From Gammaproteobacteria bacterium (GTDB lineage: Bacteria > Pseudomonadota > Gammaproteobacteria > Arenicellales > Arenicellaceae): a stretch of DNA of 49,185 nt. Location: assembly GCA_017854775.1 (NCBI GenBank), contig JAFMHC010000012.1:1-49185 (forward strand). Direction: 5' to 3'. This document shows positions 1 to 9,867 of the stretch, piece by piece. The position numbers and the translations under genes were made by a program. The notes under the pieces were generated by a model. The model did not search any database. It had not been told where the DNA came from and saw only the letters and a list, made by a program, of their open reading frames with translations. The stretch's first letter is position 1. Each line of letters starts with the position of its first letter.

Positions 1-318
1 GAGAACCTTATTTATTACTTGAGGTTTATCGCACTCAACTATTTCGTGACTTACAATAACTCCCGAGTTATCGGTTTTTATACGTATTGTACATTTATCA
101 GTTGATGATTCTCCTTGAACTTGTTCCCAAGCATCTCCAAGCTCTTTACCTACCTGGCCCATTACTTTCGCAAAGTTTTCGGAGTCACCACAGAAGAAAA
201 GATTCTCAAATTGAGATAACTCTGTTCCATCAGCAATAATTGCAGGTACTTCTCTCTGTGGTGGTGATACGCACGATGCCATAAATAATAACGATAATAT
301 CGCAAAAGTCTTTTTCAT
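1..318 (-). CDS. Partial small lipoprotein (MKKTFAILSLLFMASCVSPPQ...), truncated by window edge; second gene cassette of the left array
   Basis: Own translation of minus strand from ATG at 318: open frame to position 1, signal peptide with lipobox-like LFMASC; lies just downstream (in cassette sense) of attC-like 334-425. Confidence 0.7.
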   Translation of the reverse strand, partial: MKKTFAILSLLFMASCVSPPQREVPAIIADGTELSQFENLFFCGDSENFAKVMGQVGKELGDAWEQVQGESSTDKCTIRIKTDNSGVIVSHEIVECDKPQVINKVL

Positions 319-333
319 GATGATTCCCTTGTA

Positions 334-425
334 CTCATAACGCCTTTGCAAGGGGCGGCGCGTTTTATCGCCGTCCCGCGCAGTGAGTGAAACGAACGTA
401 GCAAACTTTGCGAACTTGTTAGAGC
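334..425 (-). repeat. attC-like recombination site (integron cassette)
   Basis: Minus strand GCTCTAACAAGTTCGCAAAG...GGGACGGCGATAAAACGCGCCGCCCCTTGCAAAGGCGTTATGAG: terminal GTTA/TAAC core sites, imperfect palindrome, located between two small ORFs on the same strand. Confidence 0.8.
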
Positions 426-455
426 GCTGTTTCTGTGATTTCTTTGTAGTGCTTT

Positions 456-680
456 TCAACCTTTCATACCTTCGCATTCTGAGCAGTACATATTTTGATC
501 TAATTCAATTGGATGAAAATGTTTTTTCATAAGACCAATAAATATTTCACTTTTCGCCGATGCAAGTTTCTTTTCATCGTAGCCTTTATTCTGGCAAATA
601 ACGCATTGGGCAATATGGTTTATTCCATTAGCATTTGATTCTAACCAAGCTTTCTCTTGAACATTGTATTTTCTACCCAT
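456..680 (-). CDS. Small cassette-encoded hypothetical protein with two CxxC pairs (CVIC...CSEC), possible zinc-binding
   Basis: ORF track 74 aa; flanked by GTTAGAGC (418-425 and 692-699) as expected of an integron gene cassette. Confidence 0.6.
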   Translation of the reverse strand: MGRKYNVQEKAWLESNANGINHIAQCVICQNKGYDEKKLASAKSEIFIGLMKKHFHPIELDQNMYCSECEGMKG

Positions 681-691
681 GATCTATTGCC

Positions 692-852
692 GCTCTAACA
701 GCTTATTAGTATGCATGCGCGTTTTCCAGCTAGACTCGTTTTAAGGAGTCGGCCGTAACCCTCTATATTATCTACTTTTTTTATCATTTAGATCCGTTTC
801 CGTGGTGTCAAAGTGCGCATGCTTACTTTGCAGAATAGCAGCGTGGTTAGCT
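692..852 (-). repeat. Probable long (~160 bp) attC-like site at the inner end of the left array
   Basis: Inverted arms: CTAACAGCTTATTAGTATGCATGCGC (695-720) versus GCGCATGCTTACT...GTTAGC (about 821-851); ends in GTTAGAGC on the minus strand. Confidence 0.5.
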
Positions 853-968
853 AATCTCAAAAAAATCATAAACCATTGTTTTATATATAGAAAAATTATT
901 TCTTGGTTGCTAAACGTGCAGCATCCAGTAGGGTAAAGTGATCGGTTTCGTCGATTTTCAAATATATA

Positions 969-984
969 CTGTTTATATAAGCAG
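969..984. promoter_or_regulatory. LexA-box-like palindrome CTGTTTATATAAGCAG
   Basis: CTG-N10-CAG with AT-rich spacer (TACTGTTTATATAAGCAGTTA), matches the gammaproteobacterial SOS box layout. Confidence 0.35.
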
Positions 985-1243
985 TTATTGGGGGTATTTA
1001 ATATTGGGAGAAAGACTTTTTTGTCGAGTCAATTCTTAGAATACCGCGTTTAAGTGGGTATAGTATTTGCACCGAGAAATTTACCGTTTTTGGGTTAGGT
1101 TATAAATTCTCTATCATAATTAATGGCGCCTGAGGATAACGGAACTTGGCAGATTAAACCGTATAGTAATTGTGCATTTAGGTAACAATAGCGAGAATGA
1201 TTTTTCTCAAAAGACTCATACAGCCACTAGTAAACAGCCAGCA

Positions 1244-2959
1244 CTAAAGAAACTCAAAATTCGCCTTAAGTTGCTTCACAAAGCGACTCTTGCGCTTATT
1301 CTCAGGCTTGTGGTAGATATTTTCGATGACCGTTGTGATCAATTCCTTATCTTTAGGTTTAGCGTTGGCGTATAACTTTTGCAAGAACCAATTTGCTCTG
1401 TCGATGGTTTCATTGCTGTTTAAATTAACTAAATTATTGACCGCTCTCTCAGCCAATATACAGGTTTTGTAGGTGTGCCTTGGGGCGGCGTTGGCTATTG
1501 CCATTAGTGTGCTGGGGTGAACTTTGTGCTGGCTGGCTAAGGCAATGGCGTCATCGACAATGTTGTGGCTGAGGTAGATCGCGATGAGGTTTTCGGCTCG
1601 CTGGCGATTACGGGGTGTGTCTTTGCGTGCTTCGATTTTCGAATTTAGGTAACGTATGCCCTGCTGTAGATAGTCTCGTTCTTGGTGGATTTTCTCGGCT
1701 GTCTGATAGACTTCTTTTAAATCTTTGGGTTCTTCGCTTTCTTCAAAACGAGCCCATTGGGCGGCAAGCGCTTTATCGAATTCTTCTTGAGCTAGCCAAA
1801 GTTCAATTTGGTAGGTTTCAATAGCGACTACTTGGTGGCTGCGTAGGGTTTCGACTAAGCTGGCATAGTCTAACCATTTAGTGGCTTCGTCTAAGCGCTT
1901 GTATTCGATGCACTTGGCTACTAGTTTTAGGCATCGGTCGGTGTCTACTGCGCCCTTGGCTAAAATTTCGAGCTCGCGCGTTTTGTTGTTTAGCAGCTGA
2001 GCGTCTTCGAGTAGGATGTTTTCAAGCTTGGTATAAAGCCCGTGCTGGTTAGCGCCCGCTTTGTTTGGTGGCGGCATCTTGGTCCACTCTTTACTCACTG
2101 ACTCCATTAAGTCTTCGCTTTCTTTGTTGCTGATTAGTGTCAAGACACCGTTTGGCAAGTTTAGAATTTGGTAGCTGAACTTTTCATCTAGTATTAGTTT
2201 ACTCAGTAAGGCTACGCGTTCATTGCCTTGCCATTCAGGCGCGGCAAGGCTTTGGTGAAACCAGTCCTTGAGCTGGCTTTGTAAGTCGCTCTGGTAGCTG
2301 GCGCGGTCTTCAATGGTGTCGAGCGCTTTCTCAACACGCTCAATTGAATAGATAATCAGTTTGATCGCTTTACGAGCATCCAGTGCAAGTACCGCAGGCT
2401 CTAACACTTTTAACGCCAGTTGTGCCTCAGAGAAATAGTTAGCAACTTCTTGTGGTCGCCAGAGTCCAGACGGCTTGAAGGGTATTGCCTGGGTAATGCG
2501 CTTGCGTAGATCTTTACTTGATAGGTTGCCACTGGCGATTTCGGCACGCAGTAACCAATGGTCGTAAAGGCTTTGATCACGCTGGATAAGAGTATTTAAC
2601 TCTTCAATTAGCTGCGGCTTAGTGAAGGTATTTAAATAAAGTTGCAGCGTATCGGCTTTGCCAGCGTCAGCCATTTCTAGGTTGGTTTGAGTCTGGTAGT
2701 AATACGCTAGACTCACCGCAACGCAGTGCTTACAGAAATCGAAGTTGTCTGACGCTGGGCAGTCGCAACTGCCGTCAAACATTTTAGCTGTGTGATTTAA
2801 TGAGACGCGGTATTGTTTTTGGCCTTCTACGCTGGCGCTAATCTGCGTGTCATTTATGTTGAGTTGTTCTACTCGACCTTCATTGTAGTATTCAAGCCCT
2901 CGCTGATAGGCGGCCTCTCCAGCCAATGTTGCGATCACCGACTCAGAGAGAGTTTTCAT
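1244..2959 (-). CDS. SWIM zinc finger family protein
   Basis: 571 aa; N-terminal CDCPASDNFDFCKHCVA matches SWIM CxCxnCxH motif. Confidence 0.85.
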   Translation of the reverse strand: MKTLSESVIATLAGEAAYQRGLEYYNEGRVEQLNINDTQISASVEGQKQYRVSLNHTAKMFDGSCDCPASDNFDFCKHCVAVSLAYYYQTQTNLEMADAGKADTLQLYLNTFTKPQLIEELNTLIQRDQSLYDHWLLRAEIASGNLSSKDLRKRITQAIPFKPSGLWRPQEVANYFSEAQLALKVLEPAVLALDARKAIKLIIYSIERVEKALDTIEDRASYQSDLQSQLKDWFHQSLAAPEWQGNERVALLSKLILDEKFSYQILNLPNGVLTLISNKESEDLMESVSKEWTKMPPPNKAGANQHGLYTKLENILLEDAQLLNNKTRELEILAKGAVDTDRCLKLVAKCIEYKRLDEATKWLDYASLVETLRSHQVVAIETYQIELWLAQEEFDKALAAQWARFEESEEPKDLKEVYQTAEKIHQERDYLQQGIRYLNSKIEARKDTPRNRQRAENLIAIYLSHNIVDDAIALASQHKVHPSTLMAIANAAPRHTYKTCILAERAVNNLVNLNSNETIDRANWFLQKLYANAKPKDKELITTVIENIYHKPENKRKSRFVKQLKANFEFL

Positions 2960-2962
2960 GGC

Positions 2963-3781
2963 TTAGCTATTTCTATACTGGTTTATTAAATCACGCGTTT
3001 CAATCGCGACTCGACGCGCAGCGATGGCGAAATTTTCGTCGTTGCCTGCGTAAATAACAGCGCGTGAGCTATTAATCATCAGCCCCCTGCCATTGGCTGT
3101 TTGGCCAGCTTTTACTAAGGCTTCAACATCGCCGCCTTGCGCGCCGACACCCGGCACTAAGAATGGCATGTCGCCAGTGATTTCTCTTAGGCGAGCCATT
3201 TGCTCTGGCCATGTTGCGCCGACAACAATACAGCAGTTGTTATTGGCGTCCCAGTGTTGGCTAATCATGCTGGCTACTTTTTCATACAGTGGTTGGCCGT
3301 CGACCAGCAAATCTTGAATGTCGGCAGCGCCTGGATTGGATGTGCGACAGAGTAAAACGGTACCTCGATCAGCGCGATCTAAAAAAGGCTGTGCTGAGTC
3401 TCGACCCATATAAGGGTTTACCGTTACGGCGTCAGCTTTATATCGGTCGAACGCTTCTACCGCATACATCTCTGCAGTGCTGCCAATATCACCACGCTTT
3501 GAATCCAAAATAATTGGAATGTGCGGGTAAGTCGCACGAATATAATTTAGCGTTTTCTCTAGTTGGTCTTCTGCTTGTAAGCCAGAAAAATACGCTATTT
3601 GTGGTTTATAGGCACAAACCAGATCGTATGTGGCATCAACAATAGCTTTACAAAATTCAAAAATCGGCTCGGGCAAATTTTTTAAATGCGGGGGTATCTT
3701 CTGCCAGTTTGGATCCAAGCCAACGCATAAAAGTGAGTTGCTAGAAGACCAGCACTGTTCAAGTTTTTGAATAAATTTCAT
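2963..3781 (-). CDS. pyrF: Orotidine 5'-phosphate decarboxylase (type 2)
   Basis: 272 aa; [45 protein letters not shown] motifs. Confidence 0.93.
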   Translation of the reverse strand: MKFIQKLEQCWSSSNSLLCVGLDPNWQKIPPHLKNLPEPIFEFCKAIVDATYDLVCAYKPQIAYFSGLQAEDQLEKTLNYIRATYPHIPIILDSKRGDIGSTAEMYAVEAFDRYKADAVTVNPYMGRDSAQPFLDRADRGTVLLCRTSNPGAADIQDLLVDGQPLYEKVASMISQHWDANNNCCIVVGATWPEQMARLREITGDMPFLVPGVGAQGGDVEALVKAGQTANGRGLMINSSRAVIYAGNDENFAIAARRVAIETRDLINQYRNS

Positions 3782-3869
3782 ATTTAAGATTTTACCTTAT
3801 GCGGTCTGATATTTATGCAGTATTAGTTTGCTTATGACTAAAATTATCACGCTGAGGTCTCGAATAGAA

Positions 3870-4301
3870 CTATCTGGAAAATTTGGTAGATAGAATAATT
3901 GACGAGGTGGTTTTACTAATACCGTCAATATTGCCGACCAGATCAAGCACTTGGTCGAGATGTTGGGTCGATTCGGCGCTTATCAGCGCTAACATTTCAT
4001 AACTGCCATTGACCGCATGCAGGGCTTTAATCGCCGGTATCTTTTTTAAGGTTCGTACGATGTGGGCCGACGATTTTGGGTTAGAACTGATCATTACCTG
4101 TGCTTGAATTCGCCCGCGCTCGTAGTCTTGATTGAATTGAACCGTGTAGCCAGTGATCACGCCGCGTTTTTCTAAGCGCTCAATACGGCTGGTAACGGTG
4201 GTGCGAGACATGCCGAGCATACGCGCTAAATTGGCCGTGCTTTCTCGAGAATTAGTGCTCAGTAAAGCGATTAGTTCCTTGTCTTTGCCGTCGATTATCA
4301 T
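3870..4301 (-). CDS. Lrp/AsnC family transcriptional regulator
   Basis: 143 aa; AsnC-type HTH (LLSTNSRESTANLARMLGMSRTTVTSRIERLEKRGVITGYT) plus AsnC ligand-binding half. Confidence 0.9.
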   Translation of the reverse strand: MIIDGKDKELIALLSTNSRESTANLARMLGMSRTTVTSRIERLEKRGVITGYTVQFNQDYERGRIQAQVMISSNPKSSAHIVRTLKKIPAIKALHAVNGSYEMLALISAESTQHLDQVLDLVGNIDGISKTTSSIILSTKFSR

Positions 4302-4316
4302 GTTTTAATTTCCGTA

Positions 4317-5516
4317 TTAGCTAGGCGTTGAGACGGTGGGTGATCTTAGTGCCGCGAGAATAACCACCGAGCATAGTGTTACTGCTGCGGCCGCTGCACT
4401 GAGCGGCACAAGGCCTTGAGATATAAAGGGTGCCACGGCGGCTGTCCCGCCCGCGGCAATGCCAAGAATAAACAGTATTAGTAGTGCGGCTCCGCGAGAA
4501 TCATTGTCGCCAGCGGCGACAACGGCGCTATAGAATCCGGGAGGCCCACGTAAGCCAAGGCCCAGATTTACCGGCGCAAAAAGTAACCATAGCCATCTAG
4601 GGTCGCCGTCGCCGAACAGTGAAAATAAATAGATTGCTAAACAGCCAAATGCGGTCAAAACTGAACCGCTATTGATCATTAGCTCGCTACCGAAGCGCAT
4701 CACTAGGCGGTCACTTAAGTTTGCGCTAATAATAAACAGACTAATGCCGATCAATTGCATAATCACAAAGGTTGAAAGATCACTGCCCATGCTGGTAATG
4801 ATTACCGTTGGTGCGCCAAATACGAATATTAGTAGGCCGCCAAGGGTGCACGCGTGACTTAAGCCTTGGCGCATAAACTCTCGATTAGCGAATAAGGAAA
4901 AGTAGCTAGCTTGGTGTTTCTGCTGTCGCTTAATGTCTGATCGGCTACTCAGCAGCTTACCGCCAAAGAATGCGATCGCAATGGTCAACGCCAGAGCTAA
5001 TGCGGCGGTAATAAAGAATGACGCTCGCCAGTCGGCAAAGGTCAGCAACCATGCTCCGACGACCGGAGCAAAAGCCGGTGTGAGTGATTCAATACTGCCC
5101 ATTAAGCCGATGGCCTTGATGGCGCCACGCTGATCAAACATCGAACGGATCATACCGGGTGCAAAAACCGCCGGCGCCGATGATGCCAAACCTTGAAACC
5201 AACGTATTGTTACCAGTTCATTGATTGACTCAGCTTGACCGGCTAGATATGACAATGCGGCGTACAACAGCAGGCTTCCAATCAATAGCCAGCGTTGATC
5301 GAAACGGGCTCCAAGCTCACCAAAAACAAGTAATCCGATTGCCGTGCCCGCCGCAAAACTTGCCAGTACTAGTTGTGCCCTTTCAAGGCTCCCAGTTATG
5401 GCGTCAGGGAGGCTCGGAATGGCGGGAAGTACTAAATCTATTCCCGCGAGCCCCAATACGGTGCCGCAAACAAGGAGAGCGAAAGTGATTTTTGCTTGGC
5501 GTGTGGTGTGCGGCAT
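4317..5516 (-). CDS. MFS transporter, Bcr/CflA-like drug efflux type
   Basis: 399 aa multi-TM; GIDLVLPAIPSLP start, MFS loop; 15 bp from the Lrp gene, same strand. Confidence 0.8.
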   Translation of the reverse strand: MPHTTRQAKITFALLVCGTVLGLAGIDLVLPAIPSLPDAITGSLERAQLVLASFAAGTAIGLLVFGELGARFDQRWLLIGSLLLYAALSYLAGQAESINELVTIRWFQGLASSAPAVFAPGMIRSMFDQRGAIKAIGLMGSIESLTPAFAPVVGAWLLTFADWRASFFITAALALALTIAIAFFGGKLLSSRSDIKRQQKHQASYFSLFANREFMRQGLSHACTLGGLLIFVFGAPTVIITSMGSDLSTFVIMQLIGISLFIISANLSDRLVMRFGSELMINSGSVLTAFGCLAIYLFSLFGDGDPRWLWLLFAPVNLGLGLRGPPGFYSAVVAAGDNDSRGAALLILFILGIAAGGTAAVAPFISQGLVPLSAAAAAVTLCSVVILAALRSPTVSTPS

Positions 5517-5736
5517 GTAGTCAGTTTTAGGCAGTGGTTTATTGGTTTACTAGAATGCATTGTATATTACGTCATATTGACTATAAAGTTGTCGATATGA
5601 TAATTATTGTTGCGCAAAATGCACGTTTTATCACTACAAAACGCCCGATAAGCCCAATAAGCTTTAACTATATAAAATAGTGGCTATTTGGCCATCTAAC
5701 GAAGAATTTGATCACAAGATCAATAGAGGAGCAATT

Positions 5737-6825
5737 ATGAAGAACGTACTATTATTGGGCTCGGGTAAGATTGGCGCAATTATCACCGAGTTACTCACAA
5801 GCTGTGGCGATTACCATGTGACGGTAGCCGATTTGAGTGAGGACAATTTAGCGCGTTTAGGCGAGCATGAAAATCTAACGACCTTACGCTTGGACGTAAC
5901 CGATAGATCTGCGCTTGATCATGCGCTGCTAGGTAAATTTGCTGCCTTGAGTGCCTGCCCGTTCGACATAACAAAGTATGTGGCTCAAGCGTCGGCCGCC
6001 GCTGGGGTACATTATTTTGATCTTACCGAAGACGTTGCCTGTACAAATCTAGTTAAAGAGTTGGCTAAAGATTCAAAAGGAGCCTTGATGCCTCAGTGCG
6101 GCTTGGCACCCGGATTTATTACCATTGCCGCCTATGACTTAGCCAAGCAGTTTGACGAGCTACATAATGTTCACATGCGAGTCGGGGCTTTGCCAAAGTA
6201 TCCGTCGAATGGCTTGAAATACAATTTGACTTGGTCGACCGATGGTTTGATCAATGAGTATTGCAACCCGTGCGAGGCGATTGTCGAAGGTAAGTTAATG
6301 CAAGTACCACCGCTGGAAGAGCTCGAAAGCTTTTCTTTAGACGGTGTAGCTTATGAGGCGTTTAACACCTCCGGCGGGCTGGGTACGCTTTGCGACACCT
6401 TAGAGGGTCGAGTTAGAAATTTAAACTACCGAACGGTTCGTTACCCAGGGCATCGAGATATCATGAAGGTTTTGCTACAAGACCTACGCATGATGGACAA
6501 TCGCCCGCTGCTGAAAGAGATCTTCGAAAAATCGTTGCCGTTAACCTATCAAGATGTTGTGTTGGTTTTTATTAATGTCAGTGGCATCAAAAACGGCCAG
6601 TTGGTTCAAGAGACTTACGCAAATAAGGTCTATAGCAAAACCATTAATGGCAAACTTTGGAGCGCTATTCAAGTGACTACCGCATCGGGTATTTGCACAG
6701 TGCTAGACTTAATGGCCGAAGGCAAGCTAGCGCAACAGGGCTTTGTAAAACAAGAAGATGTTTCATACGACGACTTTATCAATAATCGTTTTGGCCAATA
6801 CTACAACTCTGGCACTCAAATCTAG
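5737..6825 (+). CDS. Saccharopine dehydrogenase-like / lysine dehydrogenase family protein
   Basis: MKNVLLLGSGKIGAIITELL Rossmann motif; ATG at 5737 preceded by GAGGAG RBS (the ORF track start at 5680 is an upstream GTG). Confidence 0.8.
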   Translation: MKNVLLLGSGKIGAIITELLTSCGDYHVTVADLSEDNLARLGEHENLTTLRLDVTDRSALDHALLGKFAALSACPFDITKYVAQASAAAGVHYFDLTEDVACTNLVKELAKDSKGALMPQCGLAPGFITIAAYDLAKQFDELHNVHMRVGALPKYPSNGLKYNLTWSTDGLINEYCNPCEAIVEGKLMQVPPLEELESFSLDGVAYEAFNTSGGLGTLCDTLEGRVRNLNYRTVRYPGHRDIMKVLLQDLRMMDNRPLLKEIFEKSLPLTYQDVVLVFINVSGIKNGQLVQETYANKVYSKTINGKLWSAIQVTTASGICTVLDLMAEGKLAQQGFVKQEDVSYDDFINNRFGQYYNSGTQI

Positions 6826-6845
6826 TTATTGTGTCGTGTTAGTTC

Positions 6846-6880
6846 CGGGCCAGTCTTTGCACTCAAACAAAGACGGCCCG
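6846..6880. terminator. Stem-loop between convergent genes
   Basis: CGGGCCaGTCTTTG...CAAAGACGGCCCG inverted repeat. Confidence 0.6.
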
Positions 6881-6908
6881 CGAGTTTAACGGCTTAAATG
6901 TTAAAAGA

Positions 6909-7745
6909 TTAGGGCTTCGTAGCCACATCTGGCGTTGCAACTGGCATTGGTGTAACGTTTACTAGTGGCCAAATTAATTGTTCGGCGGCGGTGGTTTCAG
7001 GTAAGTTCTCAACGCCCATCTCGGCTGGATAGCGACGTGTGATTTTAGCCGTGTCGAATAGTACGTCCCAGAAAAACAGCAGGTTACCAAAGTTGCCTTT
7101 GTAGTTGGTTACGCCGTCACTGGCATGTTTGCCATGATGTGCGCTATGCGTAGACGGTGTTGATATAGTGCGTTCAACAATCCACATGATTGGCGACAGC
7201 CATTTTATTTTATACAGCGGTGCGTCCCAACGAACATCACTGTGCGCGCCAAATATCACCGTCATTTTTATGACAATGTACGATGCATAAACCCATGCCC
7301 CACCAAGATAAATTAGCGCGCCTGAAAACCACAGGCCGGGCATTAAAAAGTAGTAGAAGATATTGTTACGGTAGACCACTCGAATGGATAAATAGTTAGC
7401 ATTGTGATGAGGGCGATGAAGTTTATAAAGCCAAGGCACCATATGCGAAATTCTATGCCACCAATATTGCGTAAGATCATCGAATATCAGGAATAAGGCA
7501 AATACACTTAAAAAGTGCCAGCTCTTGAGCACGTCTTGAGCTTCGGGCGCGACTAGCGACGCTATAGTAAAGCCTCCCAGGATAACTAACGGTTGAGTTA
7601 CCAAGGTCAGCATTAGCGTTCCGATAACCTCAACCATAGCGTCGTCTTTAGTCTGTTGGGGTTTGGCAAAAAACCGAGTGAATATAATTTCTAAAATGAT
7701 AAAGCCAATAAAGACTAGCAACACAGCGAGAAGTTCAGGTTTCAT
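6909..7745 (-). CDS. Sterol desaturase / fatty acid hydroxylase superfamily protein
   Basis: 278 aa; HRISHMVPWLYKLHRPHH and HSAHHGKH histidine motifs in a multi-TM protein. Confidence 0.88.
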   Translation of the reverse strand: MKPELLAVLLVFIGFIILEIIFTRFFAKPQQTKDDAMVEVIGTLMLTLVTQPLVILGGFTIASLVAPEAQDVLKSWHFLSVFALFLIFDDLTQYWWHRISHMVPWLYKLHRPHHNANYLSIRVVYRNNIFYYFLMPGLWFSGALIYLGGAWVYASYIVIKMTVIFGAHSDVRWDAPLYKIKWLSPIMWIVERTISTPSTHSAHHGKHASDGVTNYKGNFGNLLFFWDVLFDTAKITRRYPAEMGVENLPETTAAEQLIWPLVNVTPMPVATPDVATKP

Positions 7746-7844
7746 TTTTAAGCCCTTTTTTCTAATAATGGGTTTTCTATTAATGAATAAATCTTAGCAG
7801 CGCGTATTGAAACAAAATGATAAATATTTTACATTCCAAATGTT

Positions 7845-8522
7845 TTGTTAAATCTTCTTAAAATAACCACTCCCGCTTTTCTTGAGCTACTGCCGCCCGA
7901 GGTTGCCGATCAGCTCATTGCCGCGTCGGTATTGATGAAGTATTCCAATGGCCAGCTGATTCATACTCGCGGCAGCTTGAAACCGGGCCTATCGATTGTG
8001 CACAAGGGTGGCGCACATGTGGGGGTAAACGGAATCGACGGTACTTTCGTCATGGTTGCCGCATTAGGGCCTGGCGAATGTTTTGGCGAGTTTACCCTGT
8101 TCACACAATTGCCGAGAACACATGACATATCGTCGATTGGTGAGTCTCAGATTTATCAATTATCGCAACACAAATTTGATGTTTTGTATCAGCGTGAGCC
8201 GAGTATTTCAAAGGCGTTATTGAAAACTACGCTGATGCGAACACACGTTCTGTTGGAGATGCTGGATGCAATTCGTAGATTGCCGATTCTTGAGCGCACA
8301 GCCAAGGTGCTGTTATCAATGTCGTACAGCTTGGGCGGTTCCAATGTTCTGCGAGGTCGTCAAGACGAGCTAGCGTTTACTCTTGGCGTTACCCGAATAT
8401 CTCTAGGCAAGGCATTGAAAGAACTTAGTCATCTTGGTTTGATTGAGACCGGGTATGCAAAGATTACGATACCCGATCGTGTGCAGCTAAGCGATTGGGT
8501 TGAACTCAATTGTGGTGCTTGA
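7845..8522 (+). CDS. Crp/Fnr family transcriptional regulator
   Basis: 225 aa; cNMP-binding fold (GPGECFGEFTLFTQLPRTHD) and C-terminal HTH (RQDELAFTLGVTRISLGKALKELSHLGLIE). Confidence 0.85.
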   Translation: MLNLLKITTPAFLELLPPEVADQLIAASVLMKYSNGQLIHTRGSLKPGLSIVHKGGAHVGVNGIDGTFVMVAALGPGECFGEFTLFTQLPRTHDISSIGESQIYQLSQHKFDVLYQREPSISKALLKTTLMRTHVLLEMLDAIRRLPILERTAKVLLSMSYSLGGSNVLRGRQDELAFTLGVTRISLGKALKELSHLGLIETGYAKITIPDRVQLSDWVELNCGA

Positions 8523-8590
8523 TTGCGGTACTCAACTTTCGATCTTAGCTTGCTGTCCTGAGGAACTAAAAACTGGGTTGCTCAGCGTTA

Positions 8591-9838
8591 TTAGTCAGCG
8601 ATCAAATTTCGCAGATCGACACCGCTTGGTTTTTGAAATACGCGCAGATCAAAATCGCTTACTACTGCGAATAGGTGATCAAAAATATCCGCTTGGATAG
8701 CCTCATAGTTGACCCAGTTTTTATCGGCGCTAAAGGCATAAATTTCGATCGGTAAGCCATGTTCGGTGGGTGCTAACTGGCGAGCCATAATAGTCAAATC
8801 TTGATTGATGCTTGGGTGATGTTTTAAATACGCCAAAACATAGGCTCTGAAGGTGCCGATATTGGTGAGTCGTCGGCCATTAACACGCGATTCGCCGTCG
8901 TGGCCTGCTTTCTGATTGTGGGCTTGTAATTCATCTTTTTTGCCTTGCAGATAGCCTTTGATGTAACTAATTTTGCTGTAACGGGTGAGCGCGTCGTCAT
9001 CACAAAATTTTATAGAGTTAACGTCAATAAAAATTGAACGCTTAATACGACGCCCCGGCGATTCCTGCATGCCGCGCCAGTTTTTAAACGAGTCGTTGAT
9101 CAGGCTTTGCGTAGGAACCGTGGTAATGGTGTTGTCGAAGTTGCGCACTTTGACGGTAGTCAGTGCTATTTCCATTACGTCGCCGCTAGCACCGTGTTGA
9201 GGAATATCAACCCAATCGCCAATCGCCACCATTTGGTTCGAGCTAAGCTGTAAGCCTGCAACAAAGCCAAGTATTGGATCTTTAAAAATCAGCATTAGCA
9301 CTGCCGTCATGGCACCTAAACCGGCAAATAAGTTCAGTGGTGATTGGCCGATAACGAGGCTGGCGATCACAATAATTGCGACAAAATAGGTGATCAGTTT
9401 GGCTACTTGAGCGAAACTCTTGATTGGTATTCGCCGAGAAATTGAAAACGAGTGATATATTTCCAATAGCGAGTTGATCAGAGCGTCGATAATTAATGCG
9501 ATTATGATTACCATCGCTATCGCCGCGGTGTTTACCACGATGTTGCTTAGCCACGGATAAACCGTGAGAGCCTTGGGCGTATAGGTATAAATCAAGTAGG
9601 CCGGTACTAAGTGTGCGACACGGCTAAAAACTCGATGTTTAATTAATACGTCGTCAAGGTCTGATTTGCTCTTAGAAATGAGCATGTTGATCGTGCGAAT
9701 AAGCCCATACTTGACGATAAAAAACGAAATAGTCGCGATCAACAAAATCGCGACCATCGCTATTGCGTTAGCGCTGAGAGCTTCATAACCCTTGATGCCG
9801 GGAATGTTGCTTAACCATTGATTGATAGGTTCGATCAT
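8591..9838 (-). CDS. Mechanosensitive ion channel family protein (MscS superfamily, YbdG-like)
   Basis: 415 aa; LFAGLGAMTAVLMLIFKDPILGFVAGLQLSSNQMVAIGDWVDIPQHGASGDVMEI. Confidence 0.88.
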   Translation of the reverse strand: MIEPINQWLSNIPGIKGYEALSANAIAMVAILLIATISFFIVKYGLIRTINMLISKSKSDLDDVLIKHRVFSRVAHLVPAYLIYTYTPKALTVYPWLSNIVVNTAAIAMVIIIALIIDALINSLLEIYHSFSISRRIPIKSFAQVAKLITYFVAIIVIASLVIGQSPLNLFAGLGAMTAVLMLIFKDPILGFVAGLQLSSNQMVAIGDWVDIPQHGASGDVMEIALTTVKVRNFDNTITTVPTQSLINDSFKNWRGMQESPGRRIKRSIFIDVNSIKFCDDDALTRYSKISYIKGYLQGKKDELQAHNQKAGHDGESRVNGRRLTNIGTFRAYVLAYLKHHPSINQDLTIMARQLAPTEHGLPIEIYAFSADKNWVNYEAIQADIFDHLFAVVSDFDLRVFQKPSGVDLRNLIAD

Positions 9839-9867
9839 ATTTAGGATTGTATTGTTTGTTTGAGGCC

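Noticed and set aside
1172-1375. 67-aa plus-strand ORF near the left array as an integrase remnant
   Set aside because: Mostly antisense to the SWIM gene; no tyrosine-recombinase motifs seen.
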